NCBI GenBank assembly: GCA_002633025.1
Contig: NMRB01000347.1
Span: 230,667 to 294,666, forward strand
Direction of reading: 5' to 3'
DNA length: 64,000 bases
Source of the DNA: Notospermus geniculatus
Taxonomy: Eukaryota > Nemertea > Pilidiophora > Heteronemertea > Lineidae
The notes beneath the pieces were generated by a model. The model ran no database searches and was not told the DNA's origin. It was given only the letters and a program-made list of their open reading frames with translations. Shown here piece after piece: positions 52,501 through 63,378 of this stretch. The first letter of the stretch is position 1. Every line of letters begins with the position of its first letter. The position numbers were made by a program, and so were the translations under genes.

Positions 52501-55500
52501 CCTCAGGCCTTTTCCCGGTATCTGGTACATGTATTTGGAAAAAAAAGGTGATATTTCCAGGTTACGTCCCCTGGCATCCGATATCTCCTTATCACCTTGA
52601 GCATACGGTTTCACATGGTATTCTTAGCAGTTCAACAAGGGACCTCCGGTCTTCGCACAAGTTTCTGATTATAAGGAGACTATGGAAATTATATTTTTAG
52701 GCATTTTGATGTTCCGAAGACAGACTCCAAAGAGGACTCTGCCAAAATCTTCAGTGTGCCAGACTTTGTTGGTGATTCATGCAAAGCAATCGCCTCCAGA
52801 GTCCGTGGTGCCGTAGCAGCTGTGACTTTTGATGATTTCCACAAGGTATCTTTTTGGAACATCTTTTTTCATGTATTCATTAGCCACTGCTTCTACCCAT
52901 TCTCCCAAGAAGGCTGCTGATGTTGAAAATAATTCTAGTACCGACTATTGGACTAATCACGACAGAATTAATCGTTTTTATTATCTGCGCCATCTTGATT
53001 TCTAAAGGATTTCTTGGAAATTCACATATGCTCTTACATCTGGTTGGCAAATTAGCATTTCATGACGAATCACAGGTTCCAGTTTGCCAACCAGGTAAGT
53101 GCACATGTCTGAAATCTCCAAAGTAACCATCGTCGAAATGATGAGTTAGTCAATCCCAAATCAAAGTTTTGTTGCAGTTTTCATACCCCTAACTTTGACA
53201 CGTGTTGTGGTTAGAATGTTTTTGTCTGGATTGTTATGGGAAGTTATCTTCCTCGTGTGAAAATCACCAAAAACTCACCTACTGGAAGTCAAGCAGCTTT
53301 CTTGGTTCACCGTGAATGCACCTGAGGGACCCCTTAACCCAAACCCACTGATTCATTGACCAGTTGATGCTACTGACAGCCAATATTGTGAGAAAAAGTA
53401 GCCGATAAAATGCCCTCTATGCTATACTGTGCAAACCTCAAACTTGACTGGGACTCTTCATGGTCCAATCTTCGTATATTCCTCCAGCCCTCAGTTTCGC
53501 CAAAGAAACTAAATTGAATATATACCAAGATTCCCATAGTCGACAACTACCGTAGATGGTCTGAGAAATTTTAAGTTGTGATGAATGGAGTGAGACCCTA
53601 GTTGTGTTGGTTTCAACCTACAGGTTGTGTCTTTCACTGTTTGCTTGACATGGACCTATAATCCCTCATGGTTGGTTTACTTCACATACTAACCTGTCAC
53701 TGTGTGATGTACGCAGCACTCGCTTGGCCTAGAGCAAGAGAGTTTGTCCAGATAAGTCGAATCATTCACTACCAGTGGAATGAAATGGTTAAATAGATAG
53801 TAAAAGTTTTGCTGCCTAACACTGCTCATCGGTTTGGCTTAATTTCACAGTTAAGCTGCTTGTAAATACATCCATCTCTGCATTAGATATGTTATCATGA
53901 TCCTGCCATCCCAAGGATATCCAGACCTCCTAGCGGTTGCACTTAGTGGTTAGCCCACCGGACTTGATACCCAAACTACCTGTGTTCGATGGGGTGACTT
54001 TGAAACCCGCAAGGGGAGTGTGGAAAACTAACAGGACACTGGAGTAGCACAGTTGCCTCTCTTTTCCAGAATTCTGCCAGAATTATCCGTTCCTCTGTAT
54101 TTGGCTTTGATGAGAAGAGCAAGGTGAGGGATCGCTTCGTTTTCCCCCAGAACTGCCTGGTGATCACCAGTATTGATATCCAGTCAGTTGAGCCCGTTGA
54201 TCAGAGGACAAGGGATGCCCTGCAGAAGTCTGTCCAGTTGGCAATTGAGATTACAACCAATTCCCAGGAGGCTGCTGCGAGGTGAGTATTCCTCCGTACC
54301 TGCCCATGTCATTTCCTCATCAAAAAAGAGCAAAGTGAGCATTGGACTGGAGGCTGATACATTGTGGGTTCAATTCCCAGCAAAATGGGAATTTGTATTC
54401 TAAACTGGTTCAGGCCTTGTGTTTTGAGGCGAGTGAAAAACTGCTCGCCTGAGAACAATAGAGGTTTCTATTGTTCTCAGGCGAGCAGTTTTTCACTCGC
54501 CTCAAAACACAAGGCCTGCTGGTTGTGACTGAAATGAGAGGATCAAGTGATGTGCTGAATGAGCTGCTCCTTTAGTTCTGCAGAGGGGTTTCTGGAGAGA
54601 CTTTGGCCGAAGTGTTAAGTGCTTTGGGACTTCTGCAGTGGAAATACCACAACAGGAAAGCTTATGTTTGATCTATGACTAGGCATATCTCACCGAATTT
54701 GTTTACAACAGGCATGAAGCTGAGCGAATTGAACAGGAAGCCCGTGGTCGCCTTGAGAGGCAGAAGATCACTGACGAAGCCGAGGCTGAGCGAGCGAGGA
54801 AGGAACTGTTAGAACTGCAGGCAAACAGTGCAGCTGTTGAATCCACCGGACAGGCCAAGGCTGAGGCTCAGTCCCGTGCTGAGGCTGCAAGGATTGAGGG
54901 AGAAGCTGCTGTTGAACAGGCCAAGTTGAAGGCTCAGGCCTCAAAGATTGAAGCTGTGAGTACCATTGGAGTCTTACGTACTCTCGAGTTCAGTCTGTGA
55001 AAGACTCTGACATTAGTTCCTGCAGAGGCCAAATGATGGCACTGTGGTAAACAACACGCAAGCCAATTGGAAATGTCTTGTTTGTGTATCTCACTAAATT
55101 GATTCTTAAAATCTTTTCAGGAATCCGAGCTTGATCGTCTGACCCATGCCCGCGAAGCCGAAAACAAGTTCGTTCGTGAACAGAATGAACTTGAGATCAA
55201 CAAATCTAAGGAAATGTCAGTAATTGAAGCTGAGAAGTTCAAGAATACTGTGGACGCCATTGGTGCAGATACCATCAAGGCGATCGCAAGCGCTGGACCT
55301 GAGATGCAGGTAGGTTCCGTTTCATCCCCAACTCTTGGAGGTTTTCATGTGAACTTTATGAGATGGATGGAGTACATGTTAAAGACAAAAGCTGCAGTAA
55401 ATTCTTTCTCTTTGTAGGTGAAATTGCTGCAGTCTCTTGGCCTGAAATCGACACTGATCACAGATGGAAGCAGTCCGATCAACCTGTTCAGTACCGCTCA

Positions 55501-55564
55501 CGGTCTGGTTGGTGGATTCATGCCGTCACTCCGTAGCAAGACTGATGATGACGATGATGAGTAG
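46511..55564 (+). CDS. MVP: Major vault protein, 11 coding exons plus one alternative exon
   Basis: Exons: 46511-46650, 47112-47307, 48071-48194, 48426-48652, 50435-51192, 51480-51677, then either 52028-52172 or 52701-52845, then 54070-54281, 54712-54955, 55121-55309, 55418-55564. With one alternative exon the sum is 2580 nt, giving 859 aa (mammalian MVP about 890). MVP polymerises into the hollow barrel of the cytoplasmic vault ribonucleoprotein. N-terminal structural repeats are clear ([33 protein letters not shown]-like [53 protein letters not shown]). The shoulder domain follows ([32 protein letters not shown]), then the cap helix ([18 protein letters not shown] and heptads), then the cap ring ([20 protein letters not shown]). 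The protein ends in DDDDDE, shorter than the mammalian tail. The introns host several foldback elements and SINE pieces. Confidence 0.95.
48305..48365 (-). mobile_element. SINE fragment
   Basis: caggaggaaactggggtgcc and agagaaaatctgtgctgt align with 52339-52400 (caggagaaaaccagagtgcc...). This body is the same as in the better preserved SINE at 52339, so it is a truncated, diverged copy. Confidence 0.55.
48718..48790. mobile_element. Hairpin family H1, copy 2 (MVP intron)
   Basis: catcctcccacaccagggct pairs with ccctgctgtgggaggatg. It is flanked by ctcccccag (48709-48717) and ctcctccag (48791-48799), a 9-bp duplication with one mismatch. Length 73 bp. Confidence 0.82.
48918..50157. mobile_element. 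Complete TU-like foldback transposon, 1.24 kb (MVP intron)
   Basis: The left arm 48918-49153 and right arm 49920-50157 are inverse complements built from 15-16-bp sub-repeats (ttcccatttcgcctta and variants, about 14 per arm). The innermost ~30 nt of the arms pair perfectly (around cctgttctgccatttcccaa). The termini GGTTTATTCCC and (inverse) GGTGTCTTCCC match those of the PLA2 intron element. The flanks gtgaagaa (48910-48917) and gtgaagag (50158-50165) are a probable 8-bp target duplication. The 770-bp AT-rich middle has no transposase frame. Confidence 0.88.
50209..50318. mobile_element. Hairpin family H2, copy 1 (MVP intron)
   Basis: Arms of about 50 nt run from caggccttctgttttaaggc to the inverse cctcaaaacagaaggcctg, with an inner gcatgca...tgcatgc pair and ctattgtttgcgagg at the tip. 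Weaker complementarity continues outwards. It is related to 54411-54518. Confidence 0.82.
52028..52172 (+). CDS. MVP: MVP alternative exon 8a (shoulder domain)
   Basis: 145 nt, flanked by AG and GTAGGC, encoding residues 549-596 from [17 protein letters not shown] to FDDFHK. 36 of 48 residues are identical to exon 8b. Phases on both sides are the same as 8b, and 145 is not a multiple of three, so only one of the two can be used in a productive mRNA. Confidence 0.92.
52339..52490 (-). mobile_element. tRNA-derived SINE between the MVP alternative exons
   Basis: On the minus strand a TGGCAGAATG A-box-like word (52461-52452) and the B-box GGTTCAACC (52418-52410) are correctly ordered and spaced. 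They are followed by a body ending cactctggttttctcctgct, similar to widespread metazoan SINE tails. A shorter relative lies at 48305-48365. Confidence 0.7.
52701..52845 (+). CDS. MVP: MVP alternative exon 8b (shoulder domain)
   Basis: 145 nt between TTTTTAG and GTATCT, encoding [17 protein letters not shown] to FDDFHK. It differs from 8a mainly in the first 13 residues; the [20 protein letters not shown] core is unchanged. The acceptor has a long T tract. Confidence 0.92.
53935..54000 (+). mobile_element. tRNA-like sequence, probable SINE head
   Basis: cttagtggttagcccaccgg resembles an A box and ctgtgttcgatgg a weak B box about 40 nt later. No cloverleaf could be drawn convincingly. Located in the MVP intron before exon 9. 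Confidence 0.4.
54325..54385 (+). mobile_element. tRNA-like sequence with B box
   Basis: The B-box-like gggttcaattcccagc (54366-54381) is preceded by aagtgagcattggactggag, which resembles an A-box/anticodon-arm region. It is likely a SINE head or tRNA relic in an MVP intron. Confidence 0.4.
54411..54518. mobile_element. Hairpin family H2, copy 2 (MVP intron)
   Basis: Near-perfect arms of about 50 nt start caggccttgtgttttgaggc, with an inner tgctcgcctgagaacaatag arm. It is flanked by ctggtt on both sides (54405-54410, 54519-54524). It shares the outer 25-30 nt of each arm with 50209-50318, while the tips differ. Confidence 0.85.
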
Positions 55565-58300
55565 ACTTGAGATGGATCACAAACCTGTAAACGGAGGCCA
55601 TTTCTTTTGGTGATAACCAGCTACTTGGAGCAATGAAGAGAAGGCCACATTGGAATCACCATTTTACTGGATGTTCTAAGAAGGACTTTGAATTATCCTT
55701 TTGAACATATGGGTGAATAGTTTGAGTCTTAGGGGGTTTTCATGTTGAGAGCGCTGTGTGCAATTTAGTTTGGATGTGTTCTTGTAATTCCTTCAAAGGC
55801 ATGATTCAGAGTCCTTTTAGAACTTTGTAGAATCCACTGTTTTGTATTTAACTACTTCATTCCTATAGCACTTCTTTGTATCTTTCTCCATTCAACTTGG
55901 CCTCTTTGACTTGGGAAATGGCTCGGAGTGAAATAGTGTAGGCAGCTATAATGGATATTAATTCAGGGTGAATGATTAGATGTCTAAGGTTTGTCAGTAA
56001 CCACCTCAATAGAAATGCCGAGCTTACTTGCTAGAGATTTCACTATACCGTAATTATTTAATCCCTCTTTACATGTTGATGTTCATGTTATATTGAACCA
56101 TCCCAATATACCTTTACGGATGATAAAATAGTAATGGAGTGTTCACTTTCACTAGCGAGGATGGGGACTGTTGATAATAAGATATAAGTCAGTATAATCT
56201 ATATAATCAGATGTTTTATCTAACTGTGAAAATCTTAGCTAAATGTTGATAGAGAACATGGAAAGCAAAATGTGCAGATTTGGTGATCATATTGTCAATG
56301 TGCTGAACAGGACTGCTGGCAGTACCGGCAGATGAAGTCAAGTATAGGAAGTTGGTGGTTGATTCATCCTGAAGAAATCAGGTCCTTTTAGCATCACTCC
56401 CAAACTCGTCACGCACGAACTTGGGAGTGGTGCTAAGAGGACTGATTTCTTCGTGATGGTTAATTATGATGATCACCATAGCCCTGTTAGACGTTAGAGT
56501 TGATCAGTGTTGTCTGTACAAAATCTGGAAGTCGTCGTGAATTCTTAGCACTTGTTCCACAATGTCACTTACACTTTGAAGAGCGAGCGCTATAACCCCT
56601 GATGATAACCTGACGAGGTCTTTACACGTGCCTGTTCTTTCAAACAATACATTAACCGTAGATAGTATTATTTCATACTTCTAGTGCAAAGTATATCCTG
56701 CTGATTGAAGAAAGTGTTTCATACTTTCTTATTCAACATCCTTCTCATGTTTTCACTGTGATAATTGAACCGAAATGTGTGTACTTAAGTGTGAAGTGTC
56801 GTAATCTTTTCTTAATAGATATTGTCTTCACATGTGCTAATATCATTTACAGATTTAGAGGCTTTGTTTAGAATTGAAATAGCTACATTATTTACCTTGG
56901 GATTGTTGAATTGTTTTGCAATGCCGACATACACTAGTCAAGGTGAATTTTTCAGTACATTTTGTCCAAAGTGATGAGAAATGCCTTCTGAGTTAAATAT
57001 TTGTTTGTGAAAACCTCTGGAATCATGATAAAATGATTCCTCTTTCTCATGGTAGGGTTTCAGATATGGGGTCTACCATTATTTACTTGATGACATTCAC
57101 TGATCATGAAATTCTTGGCCCAAAAATTAAAGAACCTTGAAAATTTCTAAATACCTTGAAGGTATTACAATTGTCATCTGGTTCTAATGACTGGATTTCT
57201 GGTGAATGTCTGCTACTTTCTGAGGTAATATTGTAGATAGTTTCCTGCTGATGTCTCGGTAATTAACTGGTATATGACACGATATCACTAGAGCTTCAAA
57301 TGCTTTTGCATTGCATTACCATATGTGTAATTCTTGCCATGTAAACAAATTTCCTGCAATCATAGACTCTATTCTTGCGCTAAAAAAGTTACTTTACTCT
57401 GTGTTAATATCATGTCATCTTTAGATTTGCTTGGGATGGCCTTTCAATTTCAGTAGCTCTGAATTACAAAGTTTAGTTTCATTTTGCTCCCTGCTATCTT
57501 TGCTCTCAATGACTGTGCAAATTCATCTTCTACAAGTGATATAATAAATAACCCGGTAACATGTCACAATAACTTTTGCCTTTCCTTTTTAGCTCACCTC
57601 TGTTCATTTACAAAATTTGACATCTGCTTGTCATCTTGAATTTCATATTGAAATGTCATGTTGCCTTTCGTCTTCATCCCTGCTGACCTTCACAGTCAAG
57701 GTCGTTAGTTCAATGTCATCTGACCAGATGCAAATTGTGGCCTCACTGGGATCTAATCAACAAAATTTACTGCAGATACGGCCTACGTAAATGATCTGCT
57801 CACTTGGCAATGGCGTTATCTGGGGAACAGGAATTGGATATATCATATTTGCGTCAATAATAGGCATATTGCAAACACAGCCTTGTGTACAGGCTCCTTC
57901 ATGATTCTCATTGAGAAACAGGTGATAATTGTATAGCATTTTTATCACCTTTGATTATTTCCTATAATTACTCGGTCCCACTGAAGAGCAGCTGTAGAAT
58001 CCTGCACCGACTTGAAAACTTGACTGATGCTCTGACAGAAAGTCCATTGAATTAGCCATCGACAACGTCTGTTGCAATATGTTTACAGTTGGACTTCTCA
58101 ATTAGGGACACCATTTGAGTTGAAAGATGAGAGGTGTCCTGTGTACAGATCAAAATGAACAGAACTGATCAGTCTGAGACTGAACGTTGGAGTCCTCAAT
58201 AGAAAGGTTCCAATCTGTTTCATCGATATATGGGAAGTCGGTATTTTCAGAAGTGCAGATGCCCATTCACTGAAAGAGGTTTGACTGACTGACTGACCTC
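55565..58300 (+). other. MVP 3' UTR candidate and downstream region
   Basis: No further gene is seen. The first clear AATAAA is at 57543-57548, about 2 kb after the stop, so MVP may have a long 3' UTR. Earlier attaaa variants exist (for example near 57125). A hairpin lies at 56371-56452. Confidence 0.5.
56371..56452. repeat. Hairpin with arms of about 37 nt
   Basis: gaagaaatcaggtcctttta then gcatcactcccaaactcgt pairs with acgaacttgggagtggtgc then taagaggactgatttcttc. The loop is very short. It may lie in the MVP 3' UTR. Confidence 0.82.
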
Positions 58301-58373
58301 ATCACTCCAATCTCACTGTCACCCATTCGAGAGTGACCACTACACTGATCACCTCAGATTGCTTCATTACCCG

Positions 58374-58485
58374 TAAGCGTATTTTCGGTAAACTCACCGA
58401 AAATGCGCACACGCGAGCTGTCTGCTGAGGAAACGGTCTCGACTGACTTTTTGCTCAGCAGATAGCTCCAGTGTGCGGCAGGCTT
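58374..58485 (+). mobile_element. Hairpin MITE family M1, right half
   Basis: gcgcacacgcgagctgtctg through gctccagtgtgcggcaggctt matches the right half of 30714-30927. Confidence 0.75.
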
Positions 58486-59510
58486 TACAGGCTTAACCAC
58501 AACACAATCCCAAGAAAATGATGACTATTTTCATGGTCACCATGCAATAATTACAATCCCATCTCAGAAAGCCTCAGCTTCAATTATCCTATTATTGGCA
58601 TTGATACTGGGAATTACCATGTAATATGAATGACCTTTGTCAAACCCCAATGGTTTAATTAGCAAATAGTGTTATTTTCATGTTGTTATTATATGTATGA
58701 ATGCTATAATTGAAAGCCTAATTGGCTTTGACACACTTCTGTGCAGCAACTTATATATATCATTGTCAGCAGATCTTTCTATAAGAAATGGATGTAAACA
58801 TGTAGTTTTTAAAGATCAAGATATCAAATCATGAGTTTAACCAAAAATTCATATTAAGCTTATGAATTTTCGGTTCAGCTCAACTCAACTGATTATAGCG
58901 CAGTGTTCTAGCCAGGCCAGTTTCACAGGGTGGCCAGGACAGTTTCGCACCCTGTTCAAAATTCAGAGGTAATTTTACCACCCTGTTTTTACCTCCCTGT
59001 TTAAAAATGTAACTTGCAATGCATTTTCTACAACACCACCCTGTTGAATTTCACTCCCGCCCTGGATCTTTGCTATGGACAACTAAGGCCAAAAAAAATA
59101 AAGTATTTGTTTCTTGTCCGCGCCCGCGTCATTCCCAGACCCTCCGCATCGAAATTTTTTTTTCCTCACCAATTTCAAATTTTCCCACTTTGCTTACGCA
59201 GCACCTTCTATAAAATGCACAGAAATGTTTCATCACTTGAAATCATCTTTATTTTTCATGAAATCTGTGCTCTAAACATGTAGAGAGATAGTTTGCTGGT
59301 GGTATTTCCCCCCATCCATTAAGAAAACGGAAAAAAAANGAAGATAAGCCTTAATTATATGTTATCAGCTCAGTCGTCAGGTCTTTGCAGCAGGAAGGAA
59401 GGACAACAGTCCACGAGTCATGTCAAGTTAACCCATTGATATACACTACAATAAATGGTCTGAATCCCATCATAGATAGACTGCCTTTCTAACATCCTGG
59501 AAAACTTGGG

Positions 59511-59813
59511 CCTTATACAATCCCTCGGTAAATCCCTTCCTACAGTCCCTTGGCAAATCCCTTCCCACAATCCCTCGGCAAATTCCTTCCCACAACCCCT
59601 CAGCAAATCCCTATACAATCCCTCGGCAAATCTATATACAATCCCTCGGCAAATCCATATACAATCTCTCGGCAAATCCCAATACAATCCCTTGGCAAAT
59701 CCCTATACAATCCCTCAGCAAATCCTTATACAATCCCTCGGCAAATCCCCATACAATCCCTTGGCAAATACCTATACAATCCCTCGGCAAATTCCTAATC
59801 CCTCGGCAAATCC
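59511..59813. repeat. Tandem array of a 23-bp unit, about 13 copies
   Basis: The unit is ccctcggcaaatccctatac plus aat, with variants (cctcagcaaat, ctctcggcaaat, cccttggcaaat). It reads open in several frames only because of its periodicity, and is not coding. Confidence 0.92.
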
Positions 59814-60660
59814 TTTGGGGGACAGTGTTTTGAGAGTTCCTCCATGCTATCATGTCAATACAGATTTCTGACAGACACCTCAATGTATGAGGTCCAAATT
59901 GTTATGCTATAGTAGACTTCTACAAAATGTGTAGCAAAATTTATCATCAGAATGCCTCGACTGCACCACAAATAGATCTATCTATTGGATTTATATGGAA
60001 ATATCATTGATTTCCAGTCCATCCCAGACACCAGGAAGCTTGCCTCAGACTATACGAGGGGAGAAAAATGGATCGCAGCCTAATCCTATAATGACATCAA
60101 ACAAAATGGATGTGGGTGTGAAACAGTAGAGACTTTCTTCCAGATGACTAGCATCCACCCACATACCATAGTTGGCTTCATAATTCATTTTAACAACAGA
60201 TAATGGGAGCCTAATAATTCATTCGCCCCCACTGTTGATATACAGACAGCACACGCTTCTCACATCCGCAAATTCAACCGACAGTACAAATGAAAGCAAT
60301 AACTTGAATTTCCATAGCATTTTATTTAATATCAAATTCAAGAGATACAAATATTTTAAACTGCATTGAACGAACTGCAGATGAAAATGAACAAGATATA
60401 GCTGATATTATCACAAATCAAATGGTGTGGTACAAATACACCAACGTCTTTGCAATTCTGGGCGACAAGATGGCCAAACTTCAAACCTCATGTAGGCCCT
60501 ATAGGCCCTATATCTTTACAAGCTCACTCTTTAGGAACTTAAAAGCATTTTCTTCAATTAACACCCCCCCCCCAAATGACCAGAAGATGCTGCCATGTTT
60601 TTTTTATCATGAACAAGTTCATGAGCAAGTTGCCATGTTTAAAGTTCCTAGTACGCCTAG

Positions 60661-60964
60661 TACCGCATTTTCGCAACTATAGGGCGCACCTGACTATAAG
60701 GCGCACCCCCTAATTTCACCCAAAATCTTTGACGAAATCCATACATAAGACGCACCACCGTATAAGGCGCAGTTTCGTCAGTGAATGCTTCAGTGCATCA
60801 TCCATGCATGCTTGAATGCTTGGGTTCGTCAGCGTCTTGACACTTCTGATCAAATTGTTGGACTCAAGCCACAGATAAGGCGCACCATCCTATAAGGCGC
60901 ACCCCCAATTTTAGACCCTTCTTCAAAGAAAAAGGCCGCGCCTTATAGCCCGAAAATTACGGTA
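60661..60964. mobile_element. 304-bp MITE with taccgta/attttcg...ataaggcgca ends
   Basis: The left end taccgcattttcgcaactat and right end (inverse) taccgtaattttcgggctat are imperfect inverted repeats. The words ataaggcgcacc recur four times inside. Similar elements are widespread in animal genomes. There is no coding capacity. The target duplication is unclear, possibly 'ta'. Confidence 0.8.
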
Positions 60965-61798
60965 TGTCAGGGCTGCATTTCCAGCCCCTCCCAGCAGCCA
61001 GACATGCTACAGGCAACTTCATATGAAGGCAGCTTTTGGGAAAACCTAGGAAGTGTTCTTCGACTCTTTTCATCAGAATACCAGTAGGCCTACTCTTACA
61101 GGTCACAGCAACTCGAAAATGGTAAACCACAGTTTTAGTGCCTGGACTGGCATAGTAGGTCAAGAGGATGTTGTGTTTTGTTACCTAATTATATTATTAC
61201 CATACCGTACCACAATCATGACAATCATGCAGCATGTCACAGACTGGGGGCATGCCTCAGTAGATGACAATAATGGTTGCCATCATTTTTGACAAGTGGA
61301 CAGTCATGCATAGATATTGCAATTGCAGTCTTTTCAAAACAAGCAGTGCATACATGTACAGAACTAACCCTAGTCAGCAAGACTGTTTCAATGGTACTTC
61401 AGGGGCTGAGCAAATAATTGTCATTTTGAATATGTGTCGAGCACTCAATAAAGGCCAAGTGAAATATGCCGACATTTTCCATACCGGTACACACAGATGC
61501 TAGGTTTGAAATCACATCCAATGTAATGATCAGATCTCCAATACTGAAACTGACTGCATGCTAACATAAACAAATGAAAACTGCAGATGATATTGCTTGA
61601 ATGGCACTGACAAACTGCTCCTGACGATTCATTCCTTGCAGTCAAAAAGAATATTTGTGGTACCGGTACTCAGGAAAATTTCAGTCAAACAGTATGACTA
61701 TGAGTGAGCAAACAGCAACAGAATGCCTCCTGTCTAAAAGAGACTTCATTTGTTCAAGGGACTGTGAACACATACATGTACTGATGGGGGATTGAGCA

Positions 61799-61972
61799 CA
61801 GCAGAACCTCTCAAATAAGGACACCCCTGGGTCTGAAAAATGCAGTCCTTATTAGAGGTGTCCAGATAACAGAGTTCAGAATGAACAGATGCACAATCTG
61901 GGACTAAAACTTTGGCGTATCTTATAGAGAGTCGTCCTCCTGACTGAGTGTCCGCAAAGGGAGGTTCCACTC
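61799..61972. mobile_element. Small element with agaacctctc/gaggttccac ends
   Basis: The left agcagaacctctcaaataag and right (inverse) gagtggaacctccctttgcg are degenerate inverted ends, with the internal inverted words aaggaca...tgtcc. A diverged partial relative may be at 58092-58140 (cttctcaattagggacacc). Confidence 0.5.
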
Positions 61973-62551
61973 TAACTTTCTCGGTACACTAAAATTCAGG
62001 GACACTGGAGTACCAACAAATAATAGATATCTATTCTAGCATTCAGTGGTGCTGATCATTACAAACAGATTGATCTTGCCCAAATAAAGCAATCATGAAC
62101 TGTGCTGTGTGGTATGACACTTCAACAGTCAATTTATCAAACAGAACACTTTGGAGCTTTGGAAAAGCAAAGCTGTACCGGTACATGTAGGTTCACTGAC
62201 TGCGTTATTTAGGTACGTACATATATGAGAACAACATTGCACAGCGCTCAATGAACAACCATCGACTCGAGGACCCAAGTTCATTCTGCTTTAGAATCTG
62301 AACAACTATGATATGCATGGATATATCTATAGCATTTTGCGGCCAGTTTATCAGCGTAAAAGGTTAGAGGAAGTTCCCAAATGGTACTTATGAATTTTTA
62401 TCAGCAGTCTTTCAATCTCAAGCAGGAAACAAACCCAGAATTTCTGATACGATTTCACATGAATAACACTACAGCAGCTGTTAGTTGTACAGTCAGATGA
62501 ACCAATATAATATTTCTATTCTTTAGGAAGACACCTTGTGGCAGATCTTAG

Positions 62552-62658
62552 CATCTTGAGGTACAGTGGTTCTTAATGCGTGCTCCCTTCGTCATCGCAT
62601 GGTTTGTGTATGATGACGAAGGGCGCGACCAATAAGAACCTCTGATGTTCTCAAGATG
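62552..62658. repeat. Foldback element, 107 bp
   Basis: catcttgag...gtggttctta then gctcccttcgtcat pairs with atgacgaagggcgc then taagaacctctgatg...ctcaagatg. There is one bulge in each arm. Confidence 0.75.
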
Positions 62659-62814
62659 GACGTCAGCAGCAAAATATTTGCCAACCTCAAACTGTGGAGC
62701 AACCAGTGTTATGGGTAACCCGATGTTCAACCCCTTGACAATTGCTGGTATATTGGGAGAGATTCGTTGGTCAATGTCGAGACATTGGGGAAGACAGCCC
62801 CACTGTAATTTTAA

Positions 62815-62846
62815 CCTTGGAGGAATAAAACCAATTCCTCCAAGTT
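62815..62846. mobile_element. Micro-palindrome family H3, second locus
   Basis: ccttggaggaat-aaaacc-aattcctccaag has the same arms as 39326-39359 with a different loop. Confidence 0.7.
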
Positions 62847-63269
62847 TCACCCGACCTGAAAACAATGGGTTAAGACCACATCCCAACAGAGAGTTATGTT
62901 TGATACACATTAGGAGGCAAATATGTATGAAAATAATGTCACAGTAAGTGCACATACACTCAACTCTGTACTCAAGTAAACTTATTAAACCCATATTGCC
63001 ATAACACATCGCTTAATCCACAAATGGGACTTCTAATCCAGTGAACATAACACCGGGGTTATTGAATTCTTCACAGCTGAGAGCAGATATTGGTATAATA
63101 ATGCTTTCCCTTGTGGGGAGGTAATGGTTCATGTCCTTCAGATTTTTATATGACTTGACATACATGCTCTTAGTAAGTAGTCTGGGAAAGGATTATGATA
63201 TACCGGTACACATGATATTGCCTAGGAGGTGAAACACCAGCCCAAGACTTCAGCTTTTGTGGCTGAACA

Positions 63270-63378
63270 CATCCTCCCACAGCAGGGCATTGGTCTCGTT
63301 CTTCTTCATCCACTCGCACACAAAGTTCATGCGAGTGGATGAAGAGGAGCGAGGTAAAACCCCTGCTGTGGGAGGATG
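63270..63378. mobile_element. Hairpin family H1, copy 3, with exact 9-bp target duplication
   Basis: catcctcccacagcagggca pairs with ccctgctgtgggaggatg, and an inner cttcatccactcgca pairs with tgcgagtggatgaag. GGCTGAACA flanks both sides exactly (63261-63269 and 63379-63387). Length 109 bp. Confidence 0.88.

Noticed and set aside
46511-55564. Vault RNA gene inside or next to MVP
   Set aside because: I looked for a Pol III A box/B box pair with a T-run terminator and a vault-RNA-like stem. The tRNA-like stretches at 53935, 54325 and 52410 look like SINE heads and none has the expected ends.
59511-59813. Possible CRISPR-like array
   Set aside because: The units are contiguous tandem repeats without unique spacers, and the genome is eukaryotic.
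59506-59871. 121-codon open frame with IPxQSLGKS repeats
   Set aside because: It is a product of the 23-bp minisatellite, with equivalent open frames on the other strand.
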